A stretch of 52,886 nt of DNA from positions 1 through 52,886 of the forward strand of contig JADGEJ010000026.1 in assembly GCA_016744435.1 (NCBI GenBank). The letters run 5' to 3'. This DNA comes from Lentibacter sp. Lineage in GTDB: Bacteria > Pseudomonadota > Alphaproteobacteria > Rhodobacterales > Rhodobacteraceae. Position numbers and translations under genes: made by a program. The number at the start of each line of letters is the position of its first letter. Position 1 is the stretch's first letter. Below the pieces are notes generated by a model. That model was given only the letters and a program-made list of their open reading frames with translations, was not told the origin of the DNA and did no database searches. Below are positions 16,851 to 24,755 of the stretch, one piece after another.

Positions 16851-18157
16851 CCGACAAACCCGAAAGAGCCACGGTCTTTGACGTCACCCTTGATGGCGTC
16901 TTGGCGCGAGTTGCTGTTCTTATAAGTTTGCACCTCGTTGCGCGCGATGACGTGGTGGTGCACTTCATCAGGGCCGTCAGCATAGCGCAGGGTGCGCTGC
17001 TGGGCATACATGCCCGAGAGCGGCGACCATTGGCTGATGCCCGTCGCACCATGCACTTGCATGGCTTGGTCGATGATGTCGCAGACCTGCTCAGGCACTT
17101 TCGCCTTGATCATGCTGACCCAGATGCGCGCTTCCTTGTTGCCCAGAACATCCATTGCTTTGGCGGCCTTGAGTACCAGCAGGCGCATGGATTCGATCTC
17201 GATCTTGGCGCGAGAAATTGTCTCCATATTTTTGCCCAGATCAACGATCTTCTTGCCAAAGGCGACGCGGCTGATGCCGCGGTGGATCATCAGATCAAGC
17301 GCTTTTTCGGCTTGCCCGATAGAGCGCATGCAGTGGTGAATACGGCCTGGCCCAAGGCGCACTTGGCTGATCTCAAAGCCGCGGCCTTCACCCCAGAGGA
17401 TGCTCTCTTCTGGCACGCGCACGTTGGTAAACTTGATGTGCATGTGGCCGTGTGGTGCGTCGTCGTGGCCGAAGACGTGCATTGGCCCCATGATCTCGAC
17501 ACCGGGGTGATCCATCGGAACAAGGATCTGGCTTTGCTGGCGGAAAGCTTCGGCGTCGGGGGAGGTTTTGACCATGACGATCATGATCTTGCAGCGCGGG
17601 TCGCCCGCTCCGGAGATGTAAAACTTCTCGCCGTTGATGACCCATTCGCCTTTTTCGAGCACCGCAGATGTCGAAATATTCTTGGCGTCTGACGAGGCGA
17701 CATCCGGCTCCGTCATAGCAAAAGCCGAGCGGATTTCGCCTGCCAGAAGCGGCTTCAACCACTGCTCTTTTTGCTGCTCGGTACCGACGCGCTCAAGCAC
17801 TTCCATGTTGCCAGTGTCTGGCGCTGAACAGTTCAGCGTTTCAGACGCCAGCGGGTTTTTCCCCAGCTCGGCGGCAATGTAGGCGTAGTCGAGGTTGGAG
17901 AGGCCTTCGCCTGTTTCGGCGTTGGGCAAAAAGAAGTTCCACAGGCCTGCGTCGCGGGCCTTTTGCTTGGCACCGTCCATCAGCTCCATCTGGCGCGGGT
18001 GGTATGACCAGCGGTCAACCTGAGCGTCACCAAGACGGTGAAACTCTTCGCTGATCGGGTCAACATTTTCGCGGATGTGTTTGATCACCGCATTCAAAAG
18101 CGGTTTGGCCTTGTCGGAGATTTCAAGGTTGTTCAGGCTTGTATCTGTATCGGACAT
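16847..18157 (-). CDS. Acyl-CoA dehydrogenase, ACAD10/11-type
   Basis: A 436-residue FAD acyl-CoA dehydrogenase. It carries segments I associate with the ACAD10/11 subgroup: APDTGNMEVLERVG, AMTEPDVASSDAKNIST, ISGAGDPRCKIMIVM, VFGHDDAPHGHMHI and RLGPGRIHHCMRSIGQAE. In eukaryotes this domain is fused to an APH-type kinase and acts on 4-hydroxyacyl-CoAs through a phosphorylated intermediate; bacterial LvaC acts similarly. Here the kinase is separate, at 3357-4388. It is preceded by a ribosome site (ggaggcacc). The substrate is inferred; an ordinary acyl-CoA dehydrogenase role cannot be excluded. Confidence 0.92.
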   Translation of the reverse strand: MSDTDTSLNNLEISDKAKPLLNAVIKHIRENVDPISEEFHRLGDAQVDRWSYHPRQMELMDGAKQKARDAGLWNFFLPNAETGEGLSNLDYAYIAAELGKNPLASETLNCSAPDTGNMEVLERVGTEQQKEQWLKPLLAGEIRSAFAMTEPDVASSDAKNISTSAVLEKGEWVINGEKFYISGAGDPRCKIMIVMVKTSPDAEAFRQQSQILVPMDHPGVEIMGPMHVFGHDDAPHGHMHIKFTNVRVPEESILWGEGRGFEISQVRLGPGRIHHCMRSIGQAEKALDLMIHRGISRVAFGKKIVDLGKNMETISRAKIEIESMRLLVLKAAKAMDVLGNKEARIWVSMIKAKVPEQVCDIIDQAMQVHGATGISQWSPLSGMYAQQRTLRYADGPDEVHHHVIARNEVQTYKNSNSRQDAIKGDVKDRGSFGFVG

Positions 18158-18180
18158 AGTGGTGCCTCCTATTGGCAGTG

Positions 18181-18960
18181 TTATTTGTTGACCCAGTTGG
18201 GTGCGCGTTTGGCGACGAAGGCGTTGACGCCTTCTTTGAAGTCTTCGGTTTTTGACAAATCGGCGATCACTTCGCGTGAGAAGCTGATGCTGTCTTTCAT
18301 GCCGTCACGGGCGTACATGTCGTTGAGCACGCGTTTGGTGGCTTTGACGGCTGAGGGCGACACCGTGCAGAGCTGCTCGGCCTTTTCCATGGCTTTTGCC
18401 ATCAGCTCGTCGTGCGGGTGTACCTCGTTGACGCAGCCCATGGCGAGGGCCTCTGCCGCGCCGATGGTGCGGCCTGTGAGCATCATTTCTTGAGCCGCAA
18501 GACGCCCGATGTAACGCGACAGGCGCTGCACACCGGAAGCCGCAGCAAAGAAGCCGACTTTGACTTCGGGCAGGGCGAACTTGGCGTTTTCAGACGCGAG
18601 GATGATGTCGCAGGACAGCGCCGTTTCAAAGCCGCCGCCCATGGCAAAGCCATTGACCGCTGCGATGATCGGTTTCTCAAGGTCAAAGCGTGATGACAGG
18701 CCGGCAAAGCCGCTCTCTGGCATCGCGACTTTGCTGCCGCCTGCGGCTGTTGCCTTCAGGTCGTTGCCCGCCGAAAAGGCCTTGTCGCCCGCGCCTGTCA
18801 GCACGGCGACCCAGAGGTCTTGATCGGCTGCGAATGCGTCCCAGCAGTCGGCCATTTCGTTGTGCATTGGCACGTGCACAGCGTTGTAGGCCTCCGGGCG
18901 GTTCATCGTAACGAGCAGGATGTGCCCTTTTTTCTCGGTCGTTATAAACTCGTAGCTCAT
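18181..18960 (-). CDS. Enoyl-CoA hydratase/isomerase family protein
   Basis: A 259-residue crotonase. The oxyanion-hole segments are SAGNDLKA and NGFAMGGGFETALSCD. The two catalytic glutamate positions of crotonase are occupied by Glu112 (GGFE) and Glu132 (FALPEVKVG), so hydratase chemistry is plausible. It overlaps the 3-hydroxyacyl-CoA dehydrogenase gene by 4 bp and precedes the acyl-CoA dehydrogenase gene, giving three consecutive beta-oxidation steps in one operon. FFAAASGVQRL replaces the common FPGAGGTQRL, a modest variation. Chain length is unknown. Confidence 0.92.
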   Translation of the reverse strand: MSYEFITTEKKGHILLVTMNRPEAYNAVHVPMHNEMADCWDAFAADQDLWVAVLTGAGDKAFSAGNDLKATAAGGSKVAMPESGFAGLSSRFDLEKPIIAAVNGFAMGGGFETALSCDIILASENAKFALPEVKVGFFAAASGVQRLSRYIGRLAAQEMMLTGRTIGAAEALAMGCVNEVHPHDELMAKAMEKAEQLCTVSPSAVKATKRVLNDMYARDGMKDSISFSREVIADLSKTEDFKEGVNAFVAKRAPNWVNK

Positions 18961-20249
18961 ACTTTTAGCCCTCCGGTGTTGATCTCGGTAAATTTGCCGC
19001 CTGATGCGGCCAGTTTTCGCAGTGTGTCGGCGGGTGCGAAGGCAGCATCTTCGGCCCCCAGCTTTTCCATGCGGTCAAGAACGGCTTGCGCCCCGACCAT
19101 GTCACCATAGAACATCGGGCCGCCTTTGTCGGCGGGCCAGCCATAGCCGTTGAGCCAGACCACGTCGATGTCAGACGGGCGCTGCGCCTTGTTCTCTTCG
19201 AGGATTTTCACAGCCTCGTTGATCATCGGATAGATGCAGCTTTCAACGATCTCATTTGCGCTCATCGTGCTTGGCTCGGCCTTTGTGATGTCGCGGATGA
19301 TGCCCGCTGTCACGTCAGACGGCACGGGGCGGCGGGCTTCGTCGTAGTCGTAAAAGCCAGCCTTGGTTTTCTGCCCGCGCCTGTCGAGTTCGCAGAGTGC
19401 GTCGCGGATCGGGTTGTCTGTGGTTGCGCCTTTCGACCAGCCGATGTCCAGCCCTGCCAGATCAGACATCTGGAACGGGCCCATCTTGAAGCCGAAAGCA
19501 TTCAGGGCTGCGTCAACGTCCCAGGGCATGACGCCTTGGTAGACCAGTTTGTTGGCCTGAATTTGGCGTGCAAACAGGATGCGGTTGCCGACAAAACCGG
19601 GGCAGACGCCCACAAGTGCCGCGACTTTGTTGATGTCTTTCGCAAGAGACATGCACGTCGCGACAACGTCGTCAGCAGTGTGTTTTGCGCGTACGATCTC
19701 GAGCAGCTTCATCACGTTGGCGGGCGAGAAAAAGTGCAGCCCGATCACGTCTTTTGGCCGCTTCGTCATGCTGGCGATTTCGTTGATATCCAGCGCCGAG
19801 GTGTTGGTTGCCAAGATGGCGCCGGGCTTCATAACCGCGTCGAGCTCGGTAAAAATCTTGCGTTTGAGCTCCATGTTTTCAAACACCGCTTCGATCACCA
19901 AGTCGCAATCAGCCAAGTCGGCAATCGCCAAGCGCCCGTCAAAGCGGCCCATGCGCGCCTCGACTTCTTCCTGCGGGAAACGGCCCTTGTCAGACGAGCG
20001 CTGGTAGTTGCCACGCACGACTTTGAGGCCACGATCAAGCGCCTCCTGTGTTGTCTCGACGATCTTTACCGAGATGCCAGCGGTGGCGAAGTTCATAGCG
20101 ATGCCGCCGCCCATGGTGCCTGCGCCGATGATGCCGACAGTCTTGATGGGGCGGTGCGGCGTGTTGTCGGGCAGTCCCGGAACGTCCCACGCGGCTGCGC
20201 CAGCGGTGGAGATATAGGCGTTGATGTCTGTTTCGGTTGGTTGGGTCAT
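18957..20249 (-). CDS. 3-hydroxyacyl-CoA dehydrogenase
   Basis: A 430-residue NAD-dependent 3-hydroxyacyl-CoA dehydrogenase. The Rossmann motif is [18 protein letters not shown], and [19 protein letters not shown] carries the catalytic histidine. Two C-terminal helical domains follow. It equals the dehydrogenase part of FadJ/FadB-type fusion proteins with about 35 extra N-terminal residues but no crotonase domain; the hydratase is encoded separately next door. It overlaps both neighbours by 4 bp. It oxidises the 3-hydroxyacyl-CoA made by the hydratase, before thiolytic cleavage. Confidence 0.93.
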   Translation of the reverse strand: MTQPTETDINAYISTAGAAAWDVPGLPDNTPHRPIKTVGIIGAGTMGGGIAMNFATAGISVKIVETTQEALDRGLKVVRGNYQRSSDKGRFPQEEVEARMGRFDGRLAIADLADCDLVIEAVFENMELKRKIFTELDAVMKPGAILATNTSALDINEIASMTKRPKDVIGLHFFSPANVMKLLEIVRAKHTADDVVATCMSLAKDINKVAALVGVCPGFVGNRILFARQIQANKLVYQGVMPWDVDAALNAFGFKMGPFQMSDLAGLDIGWSKGATTDNPIRDALCELDRRGQKTKAGFYDYDEARRPVPSDVTAGIIRDITKAEPSTMSANEIVESCIYPMINEAVKILEENKAQRPSDIDVVWLNGYGWPADKGGPMFYGDMVGAQAVLDRMEKLGAEDAAFAPADTLRKLAASGGKFTEINTGGLKV

Positions 20250-21952
20250 ACCTGTGCCTCTTGGTTGCCTAGACAGGCCGTGCGGATGGCACGCCGATCA
20301 ATTTTGTCAGTGGCACCGCGTGTCAGCGGGCCGTGTTGCACCCAAAGGTGCGTCGGAGTTTTGAACTTGGCGAGGTGCCCGTCAAGGAACGCGTCCATGT
20401 CTGCGCGTGTGACGCTTGTGCCCTCACGCAGTTGCACAGTCGCGCCGACAGTCTCGCCCAAGCGTGCGTCGGGAACGGAGAAAACGACAGCTTCCAGCAC
20501 ATCAGGGTGACGGTGCAGCGCGCCTTCAACATCAAGGCAGGCGATGTTTTCGCCACCACGGATGATGATGTTTTTCTTGCGGTCAACGATGGTGACAAAG
20601 CCCTCGGCGTCAAGCACGCCCAAGTCGCCCGTGCGCAGCCAGCCGTCTTGCAGCGTCTCGGCGGTGGCTTCGGGCTGGTTGAGGTAGCAGCGCATGTTTG
20701 CGGGGCTTTTGACGGTGATTTCACCAAGCTCGCCCAGCGGCACTTCGCGGCCTGTATCATCGAGTATTTTTAGCTCTTGCAGGGGCGGGTGCAGCTTGCC
20801 GGCGCTTTCGGGGCGCGCCTTGTAGTCGTCGCCGACCATGCCGATGCCAAGTGCGTTTGTCTCGGTCATGCCCCAGCCCGTGGCGACGCCCGCATTGGGG
20901 AAGACTTCAGCCAGTTGCGCAACTTGCGCGCCGGGCCGCTTGGCCCCGCCTGAGCCTAAATAGTCCATCGAGGGCAGTGTCTCGCCCATGCTGAGGGCGG
21001 CTTCCATCAACTCGGCTGACTGCGTGGGAACACCCAGAAACCGGGTGATGGCGTTGTCGCGGATCAGGCGCACAGCAACTTCGGCGTCCCATTTGCGCAT
21101 GAGCGTGATTTTGGACCCGGCGGGCAAGCTGAGCAGAAACAAGGGGTGCGTTGCCGTGACGTGAAACAGCGGCGTGACCACCAAGGCTGAAGGGCGCGGC
21201 GGCTCGGGCGCGTCTGGCTCAGGCGGGGTCACCAAGGGGGCGACAACCGACTGCATCAACCAGCTAAAGACAGCGTTGACGGCGCTGCGGTGGGTTTGCA
21301 CGACGCCTTTGGGGTGGCCCGTGGTGCCTGAGGAATACATGATCGCGAAGTCGTCATCGGCGTCGATGGCGGCCTTTGGGGCTTCGCTTGAGAGCGCTCC
21401 GTCGCGCAGCTTGCTAAAGTCCTGCGCGGTTTGGCCTTCCGCGTCGCGAACGCCGATCAGGGTGAGGCCCAGCTCGCTTTGCAGCGGCATCAGGTTTGCC
21501 ATGCGCGGCCCGTCGGCGAAGACAGTTTTCGCCTCACTGTCGCGCAGCGCATAGTCTAGCTCTTCGGTTGTCCACCACGCGTTCAGAAACACAACGACTC
21601 CGCCGAACGAGGAGATCGCGAGTATCAGCATCAAAAGCTCGGGGTAGTTGCGGGTTGCGATGGCGACACGGCTGCCTTTTGTGAGGCCCAGCTCGTCTTG
21701 CAAAGCATGCGCGAGCCGGTGCACCGCTTCGGCAAACTCGGCATAAGTATAGCTCTCGCCCTCATAGGCAAGATACTCGAGCTGCCCGTCGCCGTGGCGC
21801 GCCCATCCGGCGGAAAGCAGGGCGGGCACGGTTGGCGGGATGTTCTTGAAGGCTTTAAACGTGGTGCCGCGAATTTGCACATCATGCACAGCAAATGTCG
21901 GGTCGGTGCCAACAACGTGGCGCACGGCCTCTTCTGGTGTCATCTCTGCCAT
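20246..21952 (-). CDS. AMP-dependent acyl-CoA synthetase/ligase
   Basis: A 568-residue ANL-superfamily acyl-CoA ligase. The P-loop is IMYSSGTTGHPKGVVQTHRS. GWGMTETNALG and the hinge region GFVTIVDRKKNIIIRGGENI follow, and the C-terminal catalytic lysine is probably in RGATDKIDRRAIR. The chosen ATG at 21952 has GGGAG seven bases upstream of it. The frame is open far upstream but there it overlaps the divergent enolase-family gene, so that extension is rejected. As first gene of the minus-strand operon it should activate the acid that the dehydrogenase, hydratase and 3-hydroxyacyl-CoA dehydrogenase then process. Confidence 0.92.
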   Translation of the reverse strand: MAEMTPEEAVRHVVGTDPTFAVHDVQIRGTTFKAFKNIPPTVPALLSAGWARHGDGQLEYLAYEGESYTYAEFAEAVHRLAHALQDELGLTKGSRVAIATRNYPELLMLILAISSFGGVVVFLNAWWTTEELDYALRDSEAKTVFADGPRMANLMPLQSELGLTLIGVRDAEGQTAQDFSKLRDGALSSEAPKAAIDADDDFAIMYSSGTTGHPKGVVQTHRSAVNAVFSWLMQSVVAPLVTPPEPDAPEPPRPSALVVTPLFHVTATHPLFLLSLPAGSKITLMRKWDAEVAVRLIRDNAITRFLGVPTQSAELMEAALSMGETLPSMDYLGSGGAKRPGAQVAQLAEVFPNAGVATGWGMTETNALGIGMVGDDYKARPESAGKLHPPLQELKILDDTGREVPLGELGEITVKSPANMRCYLNQPEATAETLQDGWLRTGDLGVLDAEGFVTIVDRKKNIIIRGGENIACLDVEGALHRHPDVLEAVVFSVPDARLGETVGATVQLREGTSVTRADMDAFLDGHLAKFKTPTHLWVQHGPLTRGATDKIDRRAIRTACLGNQEAQV

Positions 21953-21955
21953 CAT

Positions 21956-22213
21956 CGCTCCCAAAGCATTTGAGCTTTTGCCTCCCAGCGCACTTTGCGG
22001 CGGCGATCCTTTTCGGAACGCAACCGACTCTGTCTTGAAGAGAGTAGGCAGTAATCGGGCCTCTGCCAATCCCGCAGAACGGAACGTCATTCTGCAAATT
22101 TTGGCTTGGAAGCTGTTGTTCGGTTCTGACCAACCATGTGGCGCAGTCCGACAATCAGAATCCCCTACAAGGCCTAAACTGTTTATAGTCGCGGCCAAAA
22201 AGGACCCAAACCG
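21956..22213. promoter_or_regulatory. Divergent promoter region between acyl-CoA ligase operon and enolase-family gene
   Basis: A 258-bp gap separates divergently transcribed genes, so it must hold both promoters. It contains an IclR-like 17-mer (22069-22085), an overlapping inverted repeat GCAGAA-N10-TTCTGC (22074-22095), and TTCGGTTCTG at 22119-22128, a decamer also found upstream of the importer at 5477-5486. No convincing -35/-10 pair was picked. Confidence 0.5.
22069..22085 (-). promoter_or_regulatory. Candidate IclR operator upstream of acyl-CoA ligase operon
   Basis: On the minus strand it reads GTTCCGTTCTGCGGGAT. It shares 13 of 17 bases with the perfect palindrome at 5205-5221 and has the same hexamer-N5-hexamer spacing. 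It is 117 bp upstream of the ligase start. It suggests that the IclR at 4395-5189 also controls this operon; one half-site is imperfect. Confidence 0.35.
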
Positions 22214-23344
22214 ATGATGATCACCGATGTTCGTATTACCCCGATGGCGCTGCCTCTCAGAACGCCATACGTCTGGTCGCAAGGCACCGAGCATGTCTTC
22301 TGCGTTAACTTGATCGAGCTCATTGGCGAGGATGGTTCTGTTGGCATTGGTGAAACCACAACTGCGCCGGATGCTGCGGCGCAAGCGGATGTGCTGCGCA
22401 AGCTCGGGCAGCATTTCATTGGCCGATCAGCTTTTGAAGCGAGCCAGATCATGGCCGAGGCCTATCGGAAGAACTTCTTGGTCTTCGGGGGCAACATGCC
22501 TCGGTTTGCCAACCAGCTGATGTGCGGCTTTGACATGGCTGCGCTGGATTTGCAGGGGCAGGCTGCTGGCCGCCCTGTCTGGGACTTACTGGGAGGGGCT
22601 GTGCGCGACAGTGTCGGGTACTTTTACTTCTTACAGGGGCAAAGCATTGAGGAGCTTGTCGATGATGCCAAATCGGCAGTTCAGGCCGGCCATCCTATCA
22701 TTTACCTCAAGGTTGGGATCGCGCCTGACCGCGATGTCGCTGCCGTACAAGCAGTGCGAGCGGCCATAGGCAATACGCGCTTGCGGCTGGATGCGAATGA
22801 GGCTTGGGACCCGGCTTTAGCGCTGAGGATGATCACGCGACTTGCACCTTTTGACGTTGAGTATATCGAACAGCCAACGCCTTCATCCTCGCTTGAGGCT
22901 TTGGGGCAAGTCACCCGCCAAAGCCCGATCGCGATTGGCGCAGATCAGTCGGTGTTTACGCTCAATGAAGTTTACCGCGCTGTGAGTGGCGGGCATGCGC
23001 ATATGGTTGCTGTCGGGCCGCGTGAAATGGGCGGGTTGCGTCCGATGATGAAGGCCGCGGCGATTGCAGAAGCCGCCGGCATGAACCTGTGCATTCACTC
23101 TTCGATGACCACTGGGATAACTACTGTTGCTGAACACCACGTTGGCCGTGCGATTGCAAACCTGGACGATGGCAACCAGATCATGTGGCAATTGCTTGAA
23201 GACAATCTTTTGGAGGGGCCGAATGTCGCGCCTCGAGAGGGGCGGCTGGCGCTTGCGGGCAAACCGGGCCTCGGGCTGCGGCTTAACCGCGATGTGGTTG
23301 CGAGGGCCAGCGAGCGCTTCCAGAAAGAAAAATTTACCATTTGA
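22214..23344 (+). CDS. Mandelate racemase/muconate lactonizing enzyme family protein (enolase superfamily)
   Basis: A 376-residue enolase-superfamily protein; a second ATG at 22217 is equally possible. The capping domain is followed by the barrel. Metal ligands are expected at the Asp of RLDANEAW, the Glu of YIEQPTP and the Asp of IGADQS. The second-strand motif reads YLKVG, so only the second lysine of the usual KxK is present, and CIHSSMTTG near the end may supply another base. The substrate is probably a small carboxylate or sugar acid, not determinable here. It is divergent from the ligase operon and upstream of preT. Confidence 0.88.
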   Translation: MMITDVRITPMALPLRTPYVWSQGTEHVFCVNLIELIGEDGSVGIGETTTAPDAAAQADVLRKLGQHFIGRSAFEASQIMAEAYRKNFLVFGGNMPRFANQLMCGFDMAALDLQGQAAGRPVWDLLGGAVRDSVGYFYFLQGQSIEELVDDAKSAVQAGHPIIYLKVGIAPDRDVAAVQAVRAAIGNTRLRLDANEAWDPALALRMITRLAPFDVEYIEQPTPSSSLEALGQVTRQSPIAIGADQSVFTLNEVYRAVSGGHAHMVAVGPREMGGLRPMMKAAAIAEAAGMNLCIHSSMTTGITTVAEHHVGRAIANLDDGNQIMWQLLEDNLLEGPNVAPREGRLALAGKPGLGLRLNRDVVARASERFQKEKFTI

Positions 23345-23354
23345 TAAATTTTTC
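23327..23354. promoter_or_regulatory. AT-rich 10-bp inverted repeat at the enolase-gene stop
   Basis: GAAAAATTTA (23327-23336) and TAAATTTTTC (23345-23354) form a perfect 10-bp inverted repeat around an 8-base spacer that contains the stop codon. It may be a terminator or, being 47 bp upstream of preT, an operator. The overlapping TTGA-N8-TCAA at 23341-23356 has RutR-box spacing but matches that consensus only at 10 of 14 positions. Confidence 0.4.
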
Positions 23355-23400
23355 AATCCTGTTAGCGTGACGTATCATAGCTGCATTTTGGGAGAGGCCA

Positions 23401-24729
23401 ATGGCAAACGCGACATCAACATCTGGAATAATCTCTGGCCGACTGGACAGAAAGGTTTTGTCAGACAATTTTGATGATTTGCACGCACCTTTGGGCGAGC
23501 ACGAAGCACTGGTGGCGGCTGATCGTTGCTACTTTTGCCACGATGCGCCTTGCATGACAGCCTGCCCAACCGAAATCGACATTCCTTTGTTCGTCCGGCA
23601 AATCAGCACGGGAACACCGGAAGCCTCTGCCAAGACCATATTCTCCCAAAACATTCTTGGCGGAATGTGTGCGCGGGTCTGCCCGACAGAAACCCTGTGT
23701 GAGCAGGCCTGCGTACGCGAAATTGCTGAAGGCAAACCTGTCGAGATTGGCCGATTGCAACGCTTTGCAACCGACAAGTTGATGGCGCAGTCTCACCAGC
23801 CGTTCGAGCGCGCGAAACCGACGGGCAAGAGCGTCGCCGTTGTTGGCGCGGGGCCTGCAGGGCTGGCCTGCGCGCACCGGTTGGCGACGTTCGGCCACGA
23901 CGTGACGGTTTATGAGGCGCGCCAAAAAGGCGGGGGGCTCAACGAGTTTGGCATCGCGGCTTACAAGTCGGTTGATGGCTTCGCGCAGCGCGAGCTGGAC
24001 TGGCTCTTGTCAATCGGCGGCATCACCATGGCTTATGGAGAGGCGCTGGGAGATGGGCTGTTACTTGACAGTTTGAAGGCCGAGCATGACGCTGTTTTCC
24101 TTGGTATGGGGCTTTCGGGCGTCAATGCGTTGCGCTGCGAAGGCGAAGACCTCGACAATGTTGTCGACGCTGTTTCGTTCATTGCGGATTTGCGTCAGGC
24201 CGAGGACCTCAGCCGCGTTGAGGTTGGCCGCAATGTTGTTGTGATCGGTGGTGGCATGACTGCCGTAGATGCCGCGGTGCAAAGCAAGCTTCTAGGCGCA
24301 CAAGACGTGGCGCTGGTGTACCGTCGAGGCAAGGAAAACATGGGCGCTTCTGTCTATGAGCAAGAGCTTGCGACATCAAAAGGTGTGCGCATTATATACA
24401 ACGCGCAGCCCATGAAGGTTGCGCGCAACGGCAAGGCGCTAAGCGTTGAATTTGCCTATACCAAAACAAAGAAAGGCAAGCTTAGCCGCACAGGCGAGAG
24501 CTTCAGCTTGCCGGCTGATCAGGTTTTCAAAGCCATCGGCCAGGCGCTGTTAGGCGCACCCGAAGAGCTGGCAATTGACGGTGGAAAGATCACGGTTGAT
24601 GAGCACGGGCGCACGAGCGACGCGCTGGTTTGGGCGGGTGGCGACTGCGCTTCGGGTGGTGACGACTTGACTGTCACAGCCGTTGCCGAAGGTCGCGACG
24701 CGGCGACCAGCATTCACGCAACGCTTTAG
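23401..24729 (+). CDS. preT: NAD-dependent dihydropyrimidine dehydrogenase subunit PreT
   Basis: A 442-residue glutamate-synthase-small-subunit-like flavoprotein. The N-terminal Cys-rich module is CYFCHDAPCMTACPTEIDIP followed by CARVCPTETLCEQACVRE. An FAD-binding motif VAVVGAGPAGLACAHRLA and a second dinucleotide motif VVVIGGGMTAVDAAVQSKLL follow. It ends with WAGGDCASGGDDLTVTAVAEG, the FAD-closing motif. With PreA it reduces uracil and thymine to their 5,6-dihydro forms using NADH. The ribosome site gggagag precedes the ATG. The stop is 26 bp before preA. Confidence 0.94.
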   Translation: MANATSTSGIISGRLDRKVLSDNFDDLHAPLGEHEALVAADRCYFCHDAPCMTACPTEIDIPLFVRQISTGTPEASAKTIFSQNILGGMCARVCPTETLCEQACVREIAEGKPVEIGRLQRFATDKLMAQSHQPFERAKPTGKSVAVVGAGPAGLACAHRLATFGHDVTVYEARQKGGGLNEFGIAAYKSVDGFAQRELDWLLSIGGITMAYGEALGDGLLLDSLKAEHDAVFLGMGLSGVNALRCEGEDLDNVVDAVSFIADLRQAEDLSRVEVGRNVVVIGGGMTAVDAAVQSKLLGAQDVALVYRRGKENMGASVYEQELATSKGVRIIYNAQPMKVARNGKALSVEFAYTKTKKGKLSRTGESFSLPADQVFKAIGQALLGAPEELAIDGGKITVDEHGRTSDALVWAGGDCASGGDDLTVTAVAEGRDAATSIHATL

Positions 24730-24755
24730 AGCGACAACAGAACGAGGGCATTCAA

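Noticed and set aside
16751-17692. 313-residue plus-strand frame opposite the acyl-CoA dehydrogenase
   Set aside because: An antisense shadow produced by the G+C-rich codon bias; the minus-strand protein is certain.
19086-20510. 474-residue plus-strand frame opposite the 3-hydroxyacyl-CoA dehydrogenase
   Set aside because: An antisense shadow rich in His, Val and Arg that spans two real genes; no motif recognised.
20246-22414. Longer reading of the acyl-CoA ligase gene, up to 722 residues
   Set aside because: The extra N-terminus has no family match, crosses the divergent promoter and overlaps the enolase-family gene. ATG 21952 has a good ribosome site and starts the conserved part.
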